A DNA stretch of 64,000 nucleotides from Scolanthus callimorphus (taxonomy: Eukaryota > Cnidaria > Anthozoa > Actiniaria > Edwardsiidae), in contig CM066915.1 of NCBI GenBank assembly GCA_033964015.1, positions 2,294,001 to 2,358,000 of the forward strand. The letters are read 5' to 3'. A model generated the notes under the pieces. It did not search any database and was not told where the DNA came from. It worked only from the letters and a program-made list of their open reading frames with translations. Every line of letters starts with the position of its first letter. Positions within the stretch are counted from its first letter, which is position 1. Both the position numbers and the translations under genes were made by a program. Below, in pieces: positions 1-10,739 of this stretch.

Positions 1-462
1 GTCCATACTAAGAACAAAGTTCAACTCGGCACAAATATGAACTAGTTTCGGCCACGTACCCGAAAGCCAAGGTCGTATGTAAATCAACCGCTTATACACG
101 CTTATACGGAGAGCTACAGTAACATTTTTGTAGTCCTTTTGTTGTCGCCTGAGACACGAAACCTAAACATATACACTGACTGAGACCCTAAACATTTACA
201 GACAGACACCATTACATAGTGAAAAATTGGGTTCTCCCAGAAGTTCATAACCAGAAGTGTCCATCTTGGTATTACCTGTGCGCCGATATGTTTTGTGGGC
301 GAAAAATTCTATTTTTGGAAACACCACACAGGAAACCCACGCACGATTCGGCGCGAAATGTGACAAGAACAATGGCGGCCACGATGCGAGTGGACGAGAG
401 AGGTTTCCAGATTGTGGCCAATCAGCGTCTAACAGCAAGGACTGAGGCGTTTTTCATAATTT
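1..462. other. Unassigned flank
   Basis: I see no gene, RNA or clear repeat boundary here. The short open frames overlap one another on both strands and lack codon-level or domain features. Confidence 0.5.
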
Positions 463-602
463 TCATAATTCTGCGAACTCTACGCCAACTAACAAACCGC
501 GGTTTGGCTTCCGTCAATCAAACGAGTGAACAGCTCTGGGTGATTTCACACTGGCTTTGGGCGGGGGTTTTTGAACGATAACATAGTTTAGGCTTCAAAC
601 CC
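463..602. repeat. Dispersed repeat, copy 1 (copy 2 at 7917-8062)
   Basis: About 140 bp, starting at TTCTGCGAACTCTACGCCAA and running to a GCTTCAAA segment, recurs in the same orientation at 7917-8062 with scattered substitutions and a short insertion. It is noncoding in both copies. The family is unknown to me. Confidence 0.7.
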
Positions 603-874
603 CTTCCACCATAAAATGCAATAGAAGGCCTAGGAAAATTCCATACACCTGTTTTTTTTAAAGGTTTGATGGACGGACGGCAAAACGAAGCAACGACAAG
701 TGTCACATGGTTACTGTACTTTGGTGCCTCAAAGAGGGGGACAAGAAGGGCCCCCCTTACCCCAACTCCGGCCCTCTTATATGTCCTCTGGATACGCCGC
801 TGTTGACCCCGGGGTGTCATGTCATGAAAATATCAGTCGACGCATTTTGGACGTTCGTACAGCCTGTACTCATT

Positions 875-1359
875 ATTTTTTGGTCGGGGATGATTTAAAC
901 TTATTTGGGCTTAAATCCATATACAATTTTGCATACGATTCCAAATAAAAATGTCTGTCTGTCTGTCGTCAGAAATTTTCAGTTTCACCCCTAAAAGATT
1001 ACCAAACATGGCGTCGCTCAAATAATTTCTTCCCCTAAAAGATACCTTAAAAGATGAGGTCGTGTGTGCCAAGTAGGCGTGAAGGGGGCAGGTAACAGGT
1101 CAAAAAGATACCCATCAAGAAATTTCAGTGTTTGACTAAAATCTGTCTTTAATGTTGTCTATTTTATCGTCTTCTCATCGAGTAATCGCTCTTTCTTAAA
1201 GGACCACCATCATGAGACAAAACAATTTGGACACATATTTCGGCCCTAAAAGATACCAATCTCCCTATTTTATTGAAGATTAAGATCATCCTTAAAAGAA
1301 ACCAAAGCCCCGCGATTTTAACCCCTAAAAGATACGACGATCATCCCCGACCAAAAAAT
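875..1359. mobile_element. MITE-like element with 20-bp terminal inverted repeats
   Basis: ATTTTTTGGTCGGGGATGAT at 875-894 is the exact reverse complement of 1340-1359. The interior repeats a CCCTAAAAGATAC motif several times and has no transposase frame. A related right end, with the same GATCATCCC and CCAAAAAATATGGGAG segments next to a poly-C run, occurs at about 55755-55860. That copy is only partial. Confidence 0.65.
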
Positions 1360-1465
1360 ATGGGAGCCCCCCCCCCCCCCCCTCCGGGTGCAGGACAAGC
1401 GGTTTCGTAAAGATACTGAAACACACTCTTGAACGTTTTAAATTTTTTTTCCATTTTATATGCCT

Positions 1466-1471
1466 TTTATT
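1466..1471 (-). terminator. Poly(A) signal of the ShK-CAP gene
   Basis: TTTATT on the plus strand reads AATAAA on the minus strand, about 75 bases downstream of the TAG stop at 1544-1546. This is a plausible 3' UTR end for the last exon. Confidence 0.5.
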
Positions 1472-1543
1472 TTCTTCATTACCCTAAACTGCATGCAACT
1501 ACATATAAATCACAAATACTTTATCTTCTATTACCCAAAATAA

Positions 1544-4500
1544 CTACTGCCCAAAAGCCCCTTCTCCTAAAATATGAGCTAGCTTCTGCTTGGGGCAGAC
1601 CTTGCCTCGGTTAAAGCTTCCCTTGAATACGTTGTTTTGGTATTGCCCCATCATGTTGCCTGGAGGGAAATAGCGAGCTACCCAGTACGTACATGAGTAC
1701 CCGCTCCACTTGCCTTGAGCCATGCCTACACCAAGACTAGTCGTACCCTTCCAGACCATTTGCGAGAAGGTCGACATGCTGCCCTTAGTGAAGTCGTACT
1801 TGCATACGGACTTGTACCTAGAAAACACGAAGAGAAGCCAATCTTAAGGCTGGTTCTCACTGGAGCGCAAGCGTAGGACGCAAGCGCAGGACGCAAGCAC
1901 AGGACGCAAGCAGAGGACACAAGCACAGGACGCAAGCGTAGGACGCAAGCACAGGACGCAAGCGTAAGACGCAAGCACAGGACGCAAGCGTAGGTCGCAA
2001 GCACAGGACGCAAGCGCAGGACGCAAGCGCAAGACGCAAGCGCAGGACGCAAGCACAGGACGCAAGCACAAGACGCAAGCACAAGACGCAAGCACAGGAT
2101 GCAAGCACAGGACGCAAGCACAAGATGCAAGCACAGGATGCAAGCACAGGACGCAAACACAAGACGCAAGCGCAGGACGCAAGCACAGGACGCAAGCACA
2201 AGACGCAAGCGCAAGACGCAAGCGCAGGATGCAAGCACAGGACGCAAGCGCAGGACGCAAGCATAGGTCGCAAGCGCAGGACGCAAGCACAGGACGCAAG
2301 CACAAGACGCAAGCGCAAGACGCAAGCGCAAGACGCAAGCACAAGACGCAAGCACAGGTCGCAAGCACAGGACGCAAGCGCAGGACGCGAGCACAGGACG
2401 CAAGCACAGGACGCAAGGCGCAAGCGCAGGCCGCAAGCGCAAGACGCAAGCACAAGACGCAAGCACAAGACGCAAGCACAGGATGCAAGCACAGGACGCA
2501 AGCACAAGACGCAAGCGCAGGACGCAAGCGCAGGACGCAAGCACAGGACGCAAGCGCAGGACGCAAGCGCAGGATGCAAACACAGGACGCAAGCGCAGGA
2601 CGCAAGCGCAGGATGCAAGCACAGGACGCAAGCACAAGACGCAAGCGCAGGACGCAAGCACAAGACGCAAGCGCAAGACGCAAGCGCAGGATGCAAGCAC
2701 AGGACGCAAGCGCAGGACGCAAGCGCAGGACGCAAGCACAGGACGCAAGCACAAGACGCAAGCGCAAGACGCAAGCGCAGGATGCAAGCACAAGACACAA
2801 GCACAAGACGCAAGCACAGGACGCAAGCACAGGACGCAAGCACAGGACGCAAGCACAGGACGCAAGCACAAGACGCAAGCGCAGGACGCAAGCACAAGAC
2901 GCAAGCGCAAGACGCAAGCGCAGGATGCAAGCACAGGACGCAAGCGCAGGACGCAAGCGCAGGACGCAAGCGCAGGACGCAAGCACAGGACGCAAGCACA
3001 AGACGCAAGCGCAAGACGCAAGCGCAGGATGCAAGCACAAGACACAAGCACAAGACGCAAGCACAGGACGCAAGCACAGGACGCAAGCACAGGACGCAAG
3101 CGCAGGACGCAAGCACAGGACGCAAGCACAAGACGCAAGCGCAGGATGCAAGCACAGGACGCAAGCGCAGGACGCAAGCGCAGGATGCAAGCACAGGACG
3201 CAAGCACAAGACGCAAGCGCAGGACGCAAGCGCAGGACGCAAGCGCAGGACGCAAGCACAGGACGCAAGCGCAGGACGCAAGCGCAGGATGCAAACACAG
3301 GACGCAAGCGCAGGACGCAAGCGCAGGATGCAAGCACAGGACGCAAGCACAAGACGCAAGCGCAAGACGCAAGCGCAACACGCACGCGTAAGACGCAAGC
3401 GCAGCACGAAAGCGCACGGCAAGTGTGAATCATGGCGACGCAAACGCAGGCGCAAGTGCAGGCCTAAAATCAGCATTCATTATTTACTTGCGCTTGCATT
3501 CACTTGAATCACACTAGACGCAAGCACAAGCGCAAGGGAACGCAATCTAGTGTCAACCACAAAAGAGTTTGATATCCTTGCGCTTGCGCTTGAGAATCTG
3601 CTCTACACACAAAATCACTTTTTTGTGGCCTTTAGATGGCTCGTTTACTCAATTTAAAGGCTCTTAAACTCAGCTCTGATACCCCTCTGATACTCATTCT
3701 TATGTTTGCCTTCGAGAATTCGCTGGGGATTGTTTTGTTTTCTATCGAAATTTGAACAACATTTTGTGTGTTGGTCATTGAACGAGAAATCATTCGCGAA
3801 AGCGCACGCTGTTTTCGAAGCAAAACACTGACGCCATTCTTGTAAAACCAGCCAAACTAGTCAAGTACGTCCACGATCCTGGACGAGGTTGTGACATTTG
3901 CGTGCAGAGGCCACTTCGCTAGACCAAGTGGAGTAGATGGAGGCTCCTGTTGATGGGCTCCTGATTCTTCTACTCCTGTGCATATGACTAGACCTAGCGG
4001 AGTAGATGGAGGCTCCTGATGATGGGCTCCTGGCTCTTCTACTCCTGTACATAAGGCTAGACCTAGTGGAGTAGATGGAGGCTCGTGTTGATGGGCTCCC
4101 TGTGCATATGGCTAGACCTAGTTGAGTAGATGGAGGCTCCTGTTGATGTGATCCTGTCCTGCATCTTTCCGAAATGGCTTTCTCATGTTTCTGGACGCGC
4201 GTCCGTTACTGGGGCGAAACTTAGTTGAGTAAGTGCGCAGTGCGCAAGGCATGTAGCGTAGGGGAAGAGCCAAGAGGAGGACTGGTCCTTTGCGCATGCG
4301 ACTAAATGGGCCCTGAGACAGGCCAAAAACACATGTCACGCCCGCGAACATTTACTATATTCATGTAGATTGTACCGTAAGAAAAAAATACATAAACTCG
4401 CTTAAAGGCTCTTTTTACGAATGCACGCGGGGTACCTGTGGCCATTTTTGAAATCTCAGGCCCTTTGGCCGAGGAAAACAAAATGGGAAGATGTTTCTTT

Positions 4501-7500
4501 CCAACATCTGCAAGTTTGGGTGAATTTTAACTCTGGCCTCAAAGCCAGTAGAGAACTATTGTTATTCAAATAGCTTCCCACTATTTATAATGTACGCGCG
4601 AGGCTCTTTTTTACACTCATTGGCCTGATGATGGTTTTGAAGTAAACCGAAATATTTTGTTTAGCTTTTTTTCTGGTGAATATTGCCACGATGAAACTTT
4701 CACTATTCGGATGGACATTCATCCTTTACATTATAGTCACCATTGTAAGATATAAGGCCGAAACATACTTACAGACCTTCCAAATAAAGTAAGGGGGATT
4801 CAGTACTAGTAGGGAGTTCTGCAACTTCGGCAATTCGACAGTTTGTGGCGATTTTGTTTCCATATGAATTTCTAATGCATGAAATATTGGCCATACTTAC
4901 CACATTTTGGCTACTGAGAATCCATTTGACTGGTATTTATCACACACTACGCCAACATTCTCCCCATACCCGCTAATACCCGATAGCTTCATCTTCTTGT
5001 CCTTCGCCATCTTGGCCGCCCACACAGCCGCGGACTTCGACATCTTGGCATCGAGCTTCATCATGGGAACGGGACGGTGAATCCGGCGGTAGTAGTTATG
5101 GCTGTTTAACACGTTGGTGGCGTAGTCTGAGGACGGAGGGGCAGTAGGGCGTGGTTTAGGTGTTGTGGGACGCGGTGTGGGGCGGGTGGTAGGTCGGGGG
5201 GTGGGCCGGGGGGTAGGACGCGGAGTTGGAACCCCACCTCCTCCTCCGCAAAAGTTACAGCTTCTTCTGCAGTACTGCTTCATCCAATATTGCTGGCTAT
5301 GGCACCAGCCACTACGCTTCCACATTCCACAAAGTGAATCGAATTTGTCTTGACAAGACGAGCCTACAAGAGCAAGAGGCCATTACTAAGAGTGAGAATC
5401 TCACAAAGCTATATATTTGTTTAGAAAATAGCACCTATGTTGTATTTTGAATGTGCGCATTCTGATTGGTTAAAAAGCGTGTTTGTAAGAGACCTGAGAA
5501 ACACGATTGTCACGCAACGCTGTCGCGTGTGTGTATGTTATTTTCTAAAAGCAATAAAAATACTTTCTCGCCTTCGGCTCGTGTCTTTCAAGTTTTGATC
5601 AGTTCTCCCAACATCCCCCTCGTGTTTGTAAGAAAGCAGAGAGCACGCGGAAAGTACTTTTATTGCTTAAACACAAAGCTATATATTGAAGATTCTCGTG
5701 TTTATCCTGAAACAAGCTGCCAAATGTTTATCCATTGTTGTCTTTGATTCTGTTTGTTCTAGTCTTGCGTAGAATGAAATGGAAAATATTTTTCATTCGG
5801 ACGAACTGGTGAGGGATGTTTCTCTCAACGGCTCTGTATCAAATCTCGCGCATGCGTCAGTGTGGCTGTCACCAGTCCCCCGCAAGGAGACGAGCCGGGG
5901 AGCTCTGGTAAGAGAATGATTTTTGAAAGACCATTGGGGGTCCTTATAATGTTGGGCATAATAGAGACCATCCAGTATTAACGGGGTTGACGATGAAGCG
6001 ATACCTGGGCGTGTGGGGGGTCGTGTTGGGGGTCGTGTGGGGGGTCGTGTAGGGGGTCGTGTCGGCGGACGAGTAGGGGGACGGTGGCGCCTACACCCCC
6101 GCACAGCTTGCAGCTCTGTCTGCAGTTCTTCTTCATATACCCAGGATTCTTGTCACACTCGCCCTGCTCTGCCCACGACTTACAGTACCGGTGGTTGTCT
6201 TTGCAGGATCCTTAAAAATACGCGAAATTGTCGGGACTCCGCTAATAGAGCACCATACATCGTCTTTTTACAAATCCGAATATTAAACATACACAGGGAA
6301 TTTCTGCAGAAACCCATCCACGGGAAATGCTCCTATGGTAAAAGATTGGGAAGTGTTCTGATTTCCCATGGCTATCCATGTGAATTCCGAACACTTCCCA
6401 TGCGTGTGCCTTGGGAAATTCAGCTTTTCCATGGATGGGTTTCTGAAGAACTCCCTGTGATAGAACTACCAGTATGACTTGAGGTGTTTATATTGTTATA
6501 TTAGCAGTATAGCAGATGGTTAACAAGTCTCTGTTGGAAAATGTGCTTTTCTCTCACTCAGTATTTTGCTAGGCTAACAAAATGGCGGCTCACACAGGCT
6601 TCTCGAACAAAAACGCACCTGCAACTGTACAGATCTTGCAGCTTAGTTTACAATTGACTTTCATGTAACCAGGGTTCATCTCACATTCTCCATTTGCAGC
6701 CCATGAAGCACAGTGCTTATGGTCGTCTTTACAAACAGCTATAGAAAGCAAATACGGGATCAATGGAGGATTCCAGTTATAAGCGCGCGCGCTCTTCTTT
6801 ATCAGAAATGCGCAAGTCATGTCCCACAACTACCAGAATGCAACGCGCGCTTTTTTAACAGTGTGTTCAACAAAATCCCACATCTACCGACATGCAGCGC
6901 GCGCGTGCGTTATAGCTGGAATTCATCCATTAAAAGAAGCAATAACTATTAAGAAAGATACACGATTTCGAGAGAAATTTTGACAAAAATTCAGAACCTC
7001 TTGTCTTGATTGTGGTTTGTTCTGGAAGAGATAGAACTTTTATAATTCTGCGAATTAAATTCGTCTGAAATGCGACGTATAAAACGAACTTGAAAAGGAA
7101 CGTCTGTAATACGTCTTCGTATTATTTTTTCGTCGTATAAAACGAACCTGTATGTCTTCTATGGCCTTGAACCAGCCAAACAAGAAAGCAAGCCTTTAAA
7201 TCTTTGACTGCGGCTCGCTAAATATTTTATATATTATAGAGCGTACATAAAAATGGAAAACATATATTTCAAAGATTTTATTCCATATGTGAGCATACAT
7301 TTAGATATCGAAACTTCCAAAACAGCAAAGAAAATTAAAATCTAAAGTAAGGTGTGGTCTACTTTCAGCTATCTAAGCTGTTAATATTAGCATTAATTGT
7401 CTTTATTTACTATTAATATGGTTATTTTAAGTACAATATACAGCTTAGATAGTTTATGTTTTGTAAATAGGTCTTTCTTTTTCGTAGTATCGTAAAATAT

Positions 7501-8777
7501 TATAAAGTTTGTAAAATTTTTAAGATGTAATTGTATATTAGGCATTTGTAAGTAGTGTGTATATAATGTTGTAACATTTTGTAAAAAATAAAAAATAAAA
7601 CTATTTTATACGTCGCACAGACGAATTTAACTTCTTATCAAATGCGACGTATAAACCGGGTGATCTCTCACAGACATTTGTTACTGGCGCGCCAACTTAA
7701 CCTTGTGATATTAGAAATCCAATTATCACAATCATTTTATTGAAATAAACAGTCAGTTAAAAAGTTGGGCCTGAAACTAATACCTTCGCCCCATTAGTTG
7801 ACCAGCTGTGGGTAACTGTCGGCGATTGTCCGTTAAACGTTTTTGACTAAAGCGAAGTAGAGTTTCCCAGTTTGAGGACGTGGCGTTTATTTACTCAGTG
7901 TTTACTGCTATTTTTTTTTATAATTCTGCGAACTCTACGCCAACTAAATCAACTAGCAAACCGTAGTTTGGCTTCCGTCAATCAAACCAGTGAACAGCCC
8001 TGGATGATTTCACGCAGGCTTTGAAGGGGATTTTGAAGTATAAGGACTAGCTAAGCTTCAAAACCAAATTTGAACGAAACTTAGAACAATCCAGCCAAAA
8101 CGAAGCTTGGCGTTCGGAATGTAAAGTGGAAGTTCGTAGACAGTCGTCGTAGAATTATCAAAATCGAAGTAATTAATATGATAGCTAGAACGTAACAGTT
8201 TTAACTGCCAGCGATCAACTCCAAACAAATTATGAGAATTTAATAAATGGGTCCCCTTCAATACAAATGATCTTGAACGTTCAAAGAGAGCCTGCAGTTA
8301 ATGCCCAAATATCCTCCAAACCGCGGCTCCGTTTTGCTTTGCATTAAACCTGTTTTTGGACCAGAACTCGCCTATTCCCGCTGCAAGAATAGGCCTGTAG
8401 GCGAGAATAGAAATTATTAACTACTTAATAACCAAGCGCGAGGGCTTTACTGAAAAGTTCCAGATTGAGGGATGACATTTTTGCTTTATGGATCGAGCCT
8501 CTGACGAGAATAGACGAGGCAAGAAAAGGCGAGAAAAGAACATCGGCCAAATAAAGAGCAAGACTATAGAGAATACAAAAATCATGTCAAAGCTGGACGA
8601 GAAAAAAGGCGAGTAAGCGTGCTATATATAATCAATGGTGGGGCTGAACACTGTAATGCCAGGACCTGAAATATTGAACCTTGAGGATATTTTACCTTGG
8701 GCTGCCTTTACGACTGCCATAACCAAGGCCAACACGAACACCGTCGTTCTCTTGGCTGACATCATGGTCGTTGACAT
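1544..8777 (-). CDS. Secreted multi-ShK CAP-domain protein (five exons, apparent frame break)
   Basis: Exons on the minus strand are 8777-8696, 6738-6619, 6210-6005, 5363-4901 and 1817-1544, all with GT-AG borders. Exon 1 encodes a signal peptide (hydrophobic [11 protein letters not shown]). Exons 2, 3 and 4 each carry a six-cysteine ShK domain, and the linkers are Pro/Thr/Arg-rich. Exons 4-5 encode a CAP (CRISP/Antigen-5/PR-1) domain: HNYYRR near its start, GYGENV, MVWK, and a YFPPGN CAP signature. The first three introns are phase 1, as expected for shuffled one-domain exons; the last is phase 2. Both histidines usual in the CAP cavity seem to be replaced (SGYGENV region; TFSQMVW where HFTQ is common). 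Exon 3 is 206 bases, one short of what its flanking phases need, so the coding sum (1145) is not a multiple of three. The product is probably extracellular. ShK folds also occur in ion-channel toxins, but nothing here proves a toxin role. Three ATGs (8777, 8765, 8762) are in frame; I chose the first. Confidence 0.82.
1862..3426. repeat. 13-bp minisatellite, about 120 copies, in the last intron of the ShK-CAP gene
   Basis: The unit is GACGCAAGCRCAR (13 bp) with A/G variation and GACG/GATG changes. Because 13 is not divisible by three and the unit contains no stop in any phase, all six frames stay open, giving long apparent proteins with a 13-residue period. These are not genes: splice sites at 1817 and 4901 place the array inside an intron. 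Variant units reveal higher-order duplication. The GATGCAAGCACAAGACACAA variant recurs 247 bp apart (19 units, 2781 and 3028), and a GGATGCAAACACAGG variant recurs 715 bp apart (55 units, 2573 and 3288). Confidence 0.95.
3427..3598. repeat. Right flank of the element hosting the 13-bp array
   Basis: The segment contains ACTAGACGCAAGC, GTCAACCACAAAAG and GAGTTTGATATCCTTGCGCT, matching in order the element at about 41740-41895. With GGTTCTCACTGGAGCGCAAG at 1852-1871 it suggests that the minisatellite is the expanded interior of a transposon-like unit spanning about 1852-3598. Confidence 0.6.
3915..4147. repeat. 69-bp satellite, about 3.4 units
   Basis: Units begin GCTAGACCTAGTGGAGTAGA, continue through GGAGGCTCCTGTTGATGGGC and end CTACTCCTGTGCATAT. 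Copies start near 3917, 3987, 4056 and 4108; the third is shortened. The same satellite runs in the opposite orientation at 62990-63580, and a single unit lies at about 16255-16325. Confidence 0.85.
4625..4660 (+). other. Hammerhead-like core pattern
   Basis: CTGATGA is followed by a GGTTT/AAACC stem-loop and then GAAA, resembling the CUGANGA...GAAA core of hammerhead ribozymes. An extra base sits beside the stem and I could not identify stems I and III or a cleavage triplet, so activity is unsupported. Similar strings occur in retroelement ends of many animals. Confidence 0.25.
5402..5687. repeat. Insertion bounded by 16-bp direct repeats
   Basis: CACAAAGCTATATATT occurs at about 5402-5417 and 5672-5687, flanking some 254 bp in the intron between the second and third ShK exons. 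The direct repeat could be a target-site duplication of a retroposed fragment; no coding capacity is seen. Confidence 0.4.
6005..6210 (-). other. Exon 3 of the ShK-CAP gene, one base short
   Basis: The acceptor precedes 6210 and the donor CAG|GTATCG follows 6005. The ShK cysteines read in one frame. The Pro-Thr-Arg linker typical of this protein reads in the next frame, and only that frame matches the phase of the following exon. The switch falls between the last ShK cysteine and the linker, where plus-strand runs G5 (6076-6080) and C5 (6096-6100) lie. A homopolymer sequencing error and a genuine inactivating indel are both possible. Confidence 0.7.
6292..6459. mobile_element. Palindromic MITE, CACAGGGAATTTC family, copy 1
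   Basis: Begins CACAGGGAATTTCTGCAG and ends with the imperfect reverse complement CTCCCTGTG; internal segments (CCATCCA...GGGAAA, TTTCCCATGGCTATCC) are also mirrored. Copies lie at 35715-35862, 56711-56870 and 61117-61288. This copy sits in intron 2 of the ShK-CAP gene. Confidence 0.75.
6763..6934. mobile_element. MITE with GC-alternating ends, copy 1
   Basis: The ends are imperfect inverted repeats of about 38 bp (AATGGAGGATTCCAGTTATA... and ...TATAGCTGGAATTCATCCATT) leading into CGCGCGCGC runs. A second copy in the opposite orientation is at about 9665-9833. The alternating purine-pyrimidine runs are potential Z-DNA. Confidence 0.6.
7055..7630. mobile_element. MITE-like element, TTAAATTCGTCTG ends
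   Basis: TTAAATTCGTCTGAAATGCG at 7055 and CGTCGCACAGACGAATTTAA ending at 7630 form terminal inverted repeats with mismatches. The interior is AT-rich and contains CGTATAAAACGAAC twice near the left end. There is no open frame of note. Confidence 0.55.
7917..8062. repeat. Dispersed repeat, copy 2
   Basis: Direct-orientation partner of 463-602, with a small insertion (AAATCAACTAG region) relative to it. It lies in intron 1 of the ShK-CAP gene. Confidence 0.7.
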
Positions 8778-8845
8778 GTCGTCTTTTTTCCGCTAGTTGT
8801 ACTCGCAGGCAGGCAGAAAGTGAATGATTGAGAAAACCTGGAGGG

Positions 8846-8856
8846 CTTTTAAAGGC
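8846..8856 (-). promoter_or_regulatory. Possible TATA-like element of the ShK-CAP gene
   Basis: On the minus strand CCTTTAAAAGCCC lies about 70 bases upstream of the first ATG at 8777, a spacing that would leave a short 5' UTR. It is a weak match and no initiator was identified. Confidence 0.25.
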
Positions 8857-9664
8857 GTCGGATGACTCGAGTACTGACAAAATGTTGTTTAGGGAGGGGT
8901 GGTGGGAGGCTAGGGTGGTGTAGAACGTGGGTGGGATGGAAGGGAGGGTAACGTACTCAGAAGCTATACCCCGTTATTGGATAAAAAGGAACGGAGGCGA
9001 TGTTTGTTGTTCAAGAAGACTTAATGGTCCGCCTTGTTGCAAAGATTCATCCTCGCGAAGCGAACAAATGTACCAGCTTATTCTGAGCATAGTGGTGGGA
9101 GTAGGAAAGGTGAGGTGTTTTAGGCATCTGATTTCAACTTCATTCAACATTGAATCAGCCATGTTTGATGATTTTGAATGGGGGTGCTAAACCAATTCAA
9201 CTTTGTTGACGAAGTCAATTGCCAATCACATCTACGTTCAACAAAGTTGAAAAGCGCTGCGCACAGATTCTAAAATTAGATCACGAGACTCAGATAAACA
9301 ATCCCTCTGAAATCCCACTCAGAAGGATCGCGCTCGAAATACGAGCCAGGGTAGGAGTACATACAAGCTCTGCTATAATGAGTGGGAGTACCAATTTACC
9401 GATTCATTTAGTATCGTTCTTTAGCGAGAAAACTGAGAATGGGAGAAACGTATATTTGCTTGTCTTAGTTTTTAATTAGTGTGACATCATCTGTGCGCAG
9501 CACTGTTGGTTTGGCAATCCCTGTATTCAACATCATTTTCAACATGGCGCCTCCCAACAAATGTTGAATGAAGTAAAGCTCAATTATCAAATGTTGGATT
9601 AGTTTGGTTCCAGCCTTAATACACACAGTCTATACTGTTTTTAATGTTGAGAAAGATAGCACGC

Positions 9665-9833
9665 AAAGCTGATAAATGGACTATTCCAAACGCACGCGCG
9701 CGCTGCATGTCGGTAGATATGGGACATTTGTCAAACAAACTGTTAAAAAAGAGCTATGCATTCTGAGTTGTGGGACACGTCCTTGGGAACTAAAAAAAGA
9801 AAAGCGCGCGCGCTATAGCTAGAATCGTCCATT
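9665..9833. mobile_element. MITE with GC-alternating ends, copy 2
   Basis: Inverse-orientation partner of 6763-6934, sharing the CGCACGCGCGCGCTGCATGT end, the CTGTTAAAAAAG middle and the GCGCGCGCGCTATAGCT end. Confidence 0.6.
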
Positions 9834-9866
9834 TCTGTCACTTTTTTCCTGGACTTGTAATAGAGT

Positions 9867-9922
9867 AGTTTAGTATCCACCACTAGCGGATATCCAAATC
9901 CACTAGTGGTGGATACTAAACT
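9867..9922. repeat. Perfect 20-bp inverted repeat
   Basis: AGTTTAGTATCCACCACTAG at 9867-9886 pairs exactly with 9903-9922 across a 16-base loop. It may be a very short hairpin transposon remnant. Confidence 0.8.
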
Positions 9923-10537
9923 CCTATTGTAGCCATCACTTGAAGTATCATCATCATAAAAAAATGATAAGTATACGCTTGACTTCGATGTAGCTGCCAC
10001 CATCTTCGCGCGCCAGGGTCATCCCCTCTGTTTCCCCTCATTTCATCTCTCCCTCTCTCTCCTTGGGCAGGAGATGAGGAAGGACTTTGGCGCGCGAAAA
10101 CGGCCTTCGCCCTCAACCGTTTTAGTTTGTAGCAGATTACGGAGGTTACCCCGCACCACCCCCGTCTCGCGTTCGATTCATTCGCGAGGATCTGGCAGTA
10201 AAAGAACAGAGCAACAGCTGTATAAACCATTGTTTTTTCCCCGCAATTTCATTAAAGTAAGTCATTATACCTGACAAGAGATACCTTTGTCGAAGCAAAT
10301 TATTTCGGCAAATGTCGATTTCAGCAACAACTTTGTTCAAATAAAGTTGCTCTTATTAGCACCTTGAAACAAAACAAGTAAAACATAATTAGTACTAAAT
10401 GGCGTGTACACACCTGGTCAAACGACAGTGTATGGGCTTAATTGTGTTTAGATCAGGGACCATTTAGTTATTTCTGAGTTGAGCCAAGAAAAAACATATT
10501 TCTAAATTGCTAAAGTTTAGCTGTTCTATTCTCTAAG

Positions 10538-10724
10538 TCGACCCCGTCCACAAACGGATACTTTTTGCTCCGGATACTGCTATCGTCCACAATACAACGC
10601 CGAAAACGATCACCGAAAACGGCGAAAACAATACGAAAACGATAAGTGTGGACGCAAATCTTTTTGAAAACGGAGCAAAAAGTATCCATTTTCGTTTAAA
10701 AACGGTGTAGTGCATGGACGGGGT
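10538..10724. mobile_element. MITE, ACCCCGTCCA ends
   Basis: ACCCCGTCCA near 10541 and TGGACGGGGT ending at 10724 are inverted, as are GGATACTTTTTGCTCC and GGAGCAAAAAGTATCC further in. CTAAG stands at 10533-10537 and 10725-10729 and may be a 5-bp target-site duplication. The interior repeats a GAAAACG motif. Confidence 0.65.
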
Positions 10725-10739
10725 CTAAGATGCACAAAA

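Noticed and set aside
1726..3507. Six long overlapping open frames of up to 563 codons
   Set aside because: They are the 13-bp minisatellite read in every phase; spliced exons on both sides put it in an intron.
5165..5353. Glycine/valine-rich plus-strand frame
   Set aside because: It is the antisense of the Pro/Thr-rich linker in exon 4 of the ShK-CAP gene.
6013..6477. 154-codon plus-strand frame with VGGR repeats
   Set aside because: Antisense of the Pro-Thr-Arg linker in exon 3, continuing into a MITE.
9110..9620. Possible inverted-repeat element with TTCAACATT/AATGTTGAA motifs
   Set aside because: Motifs are numerous but I could not align two definite ends.
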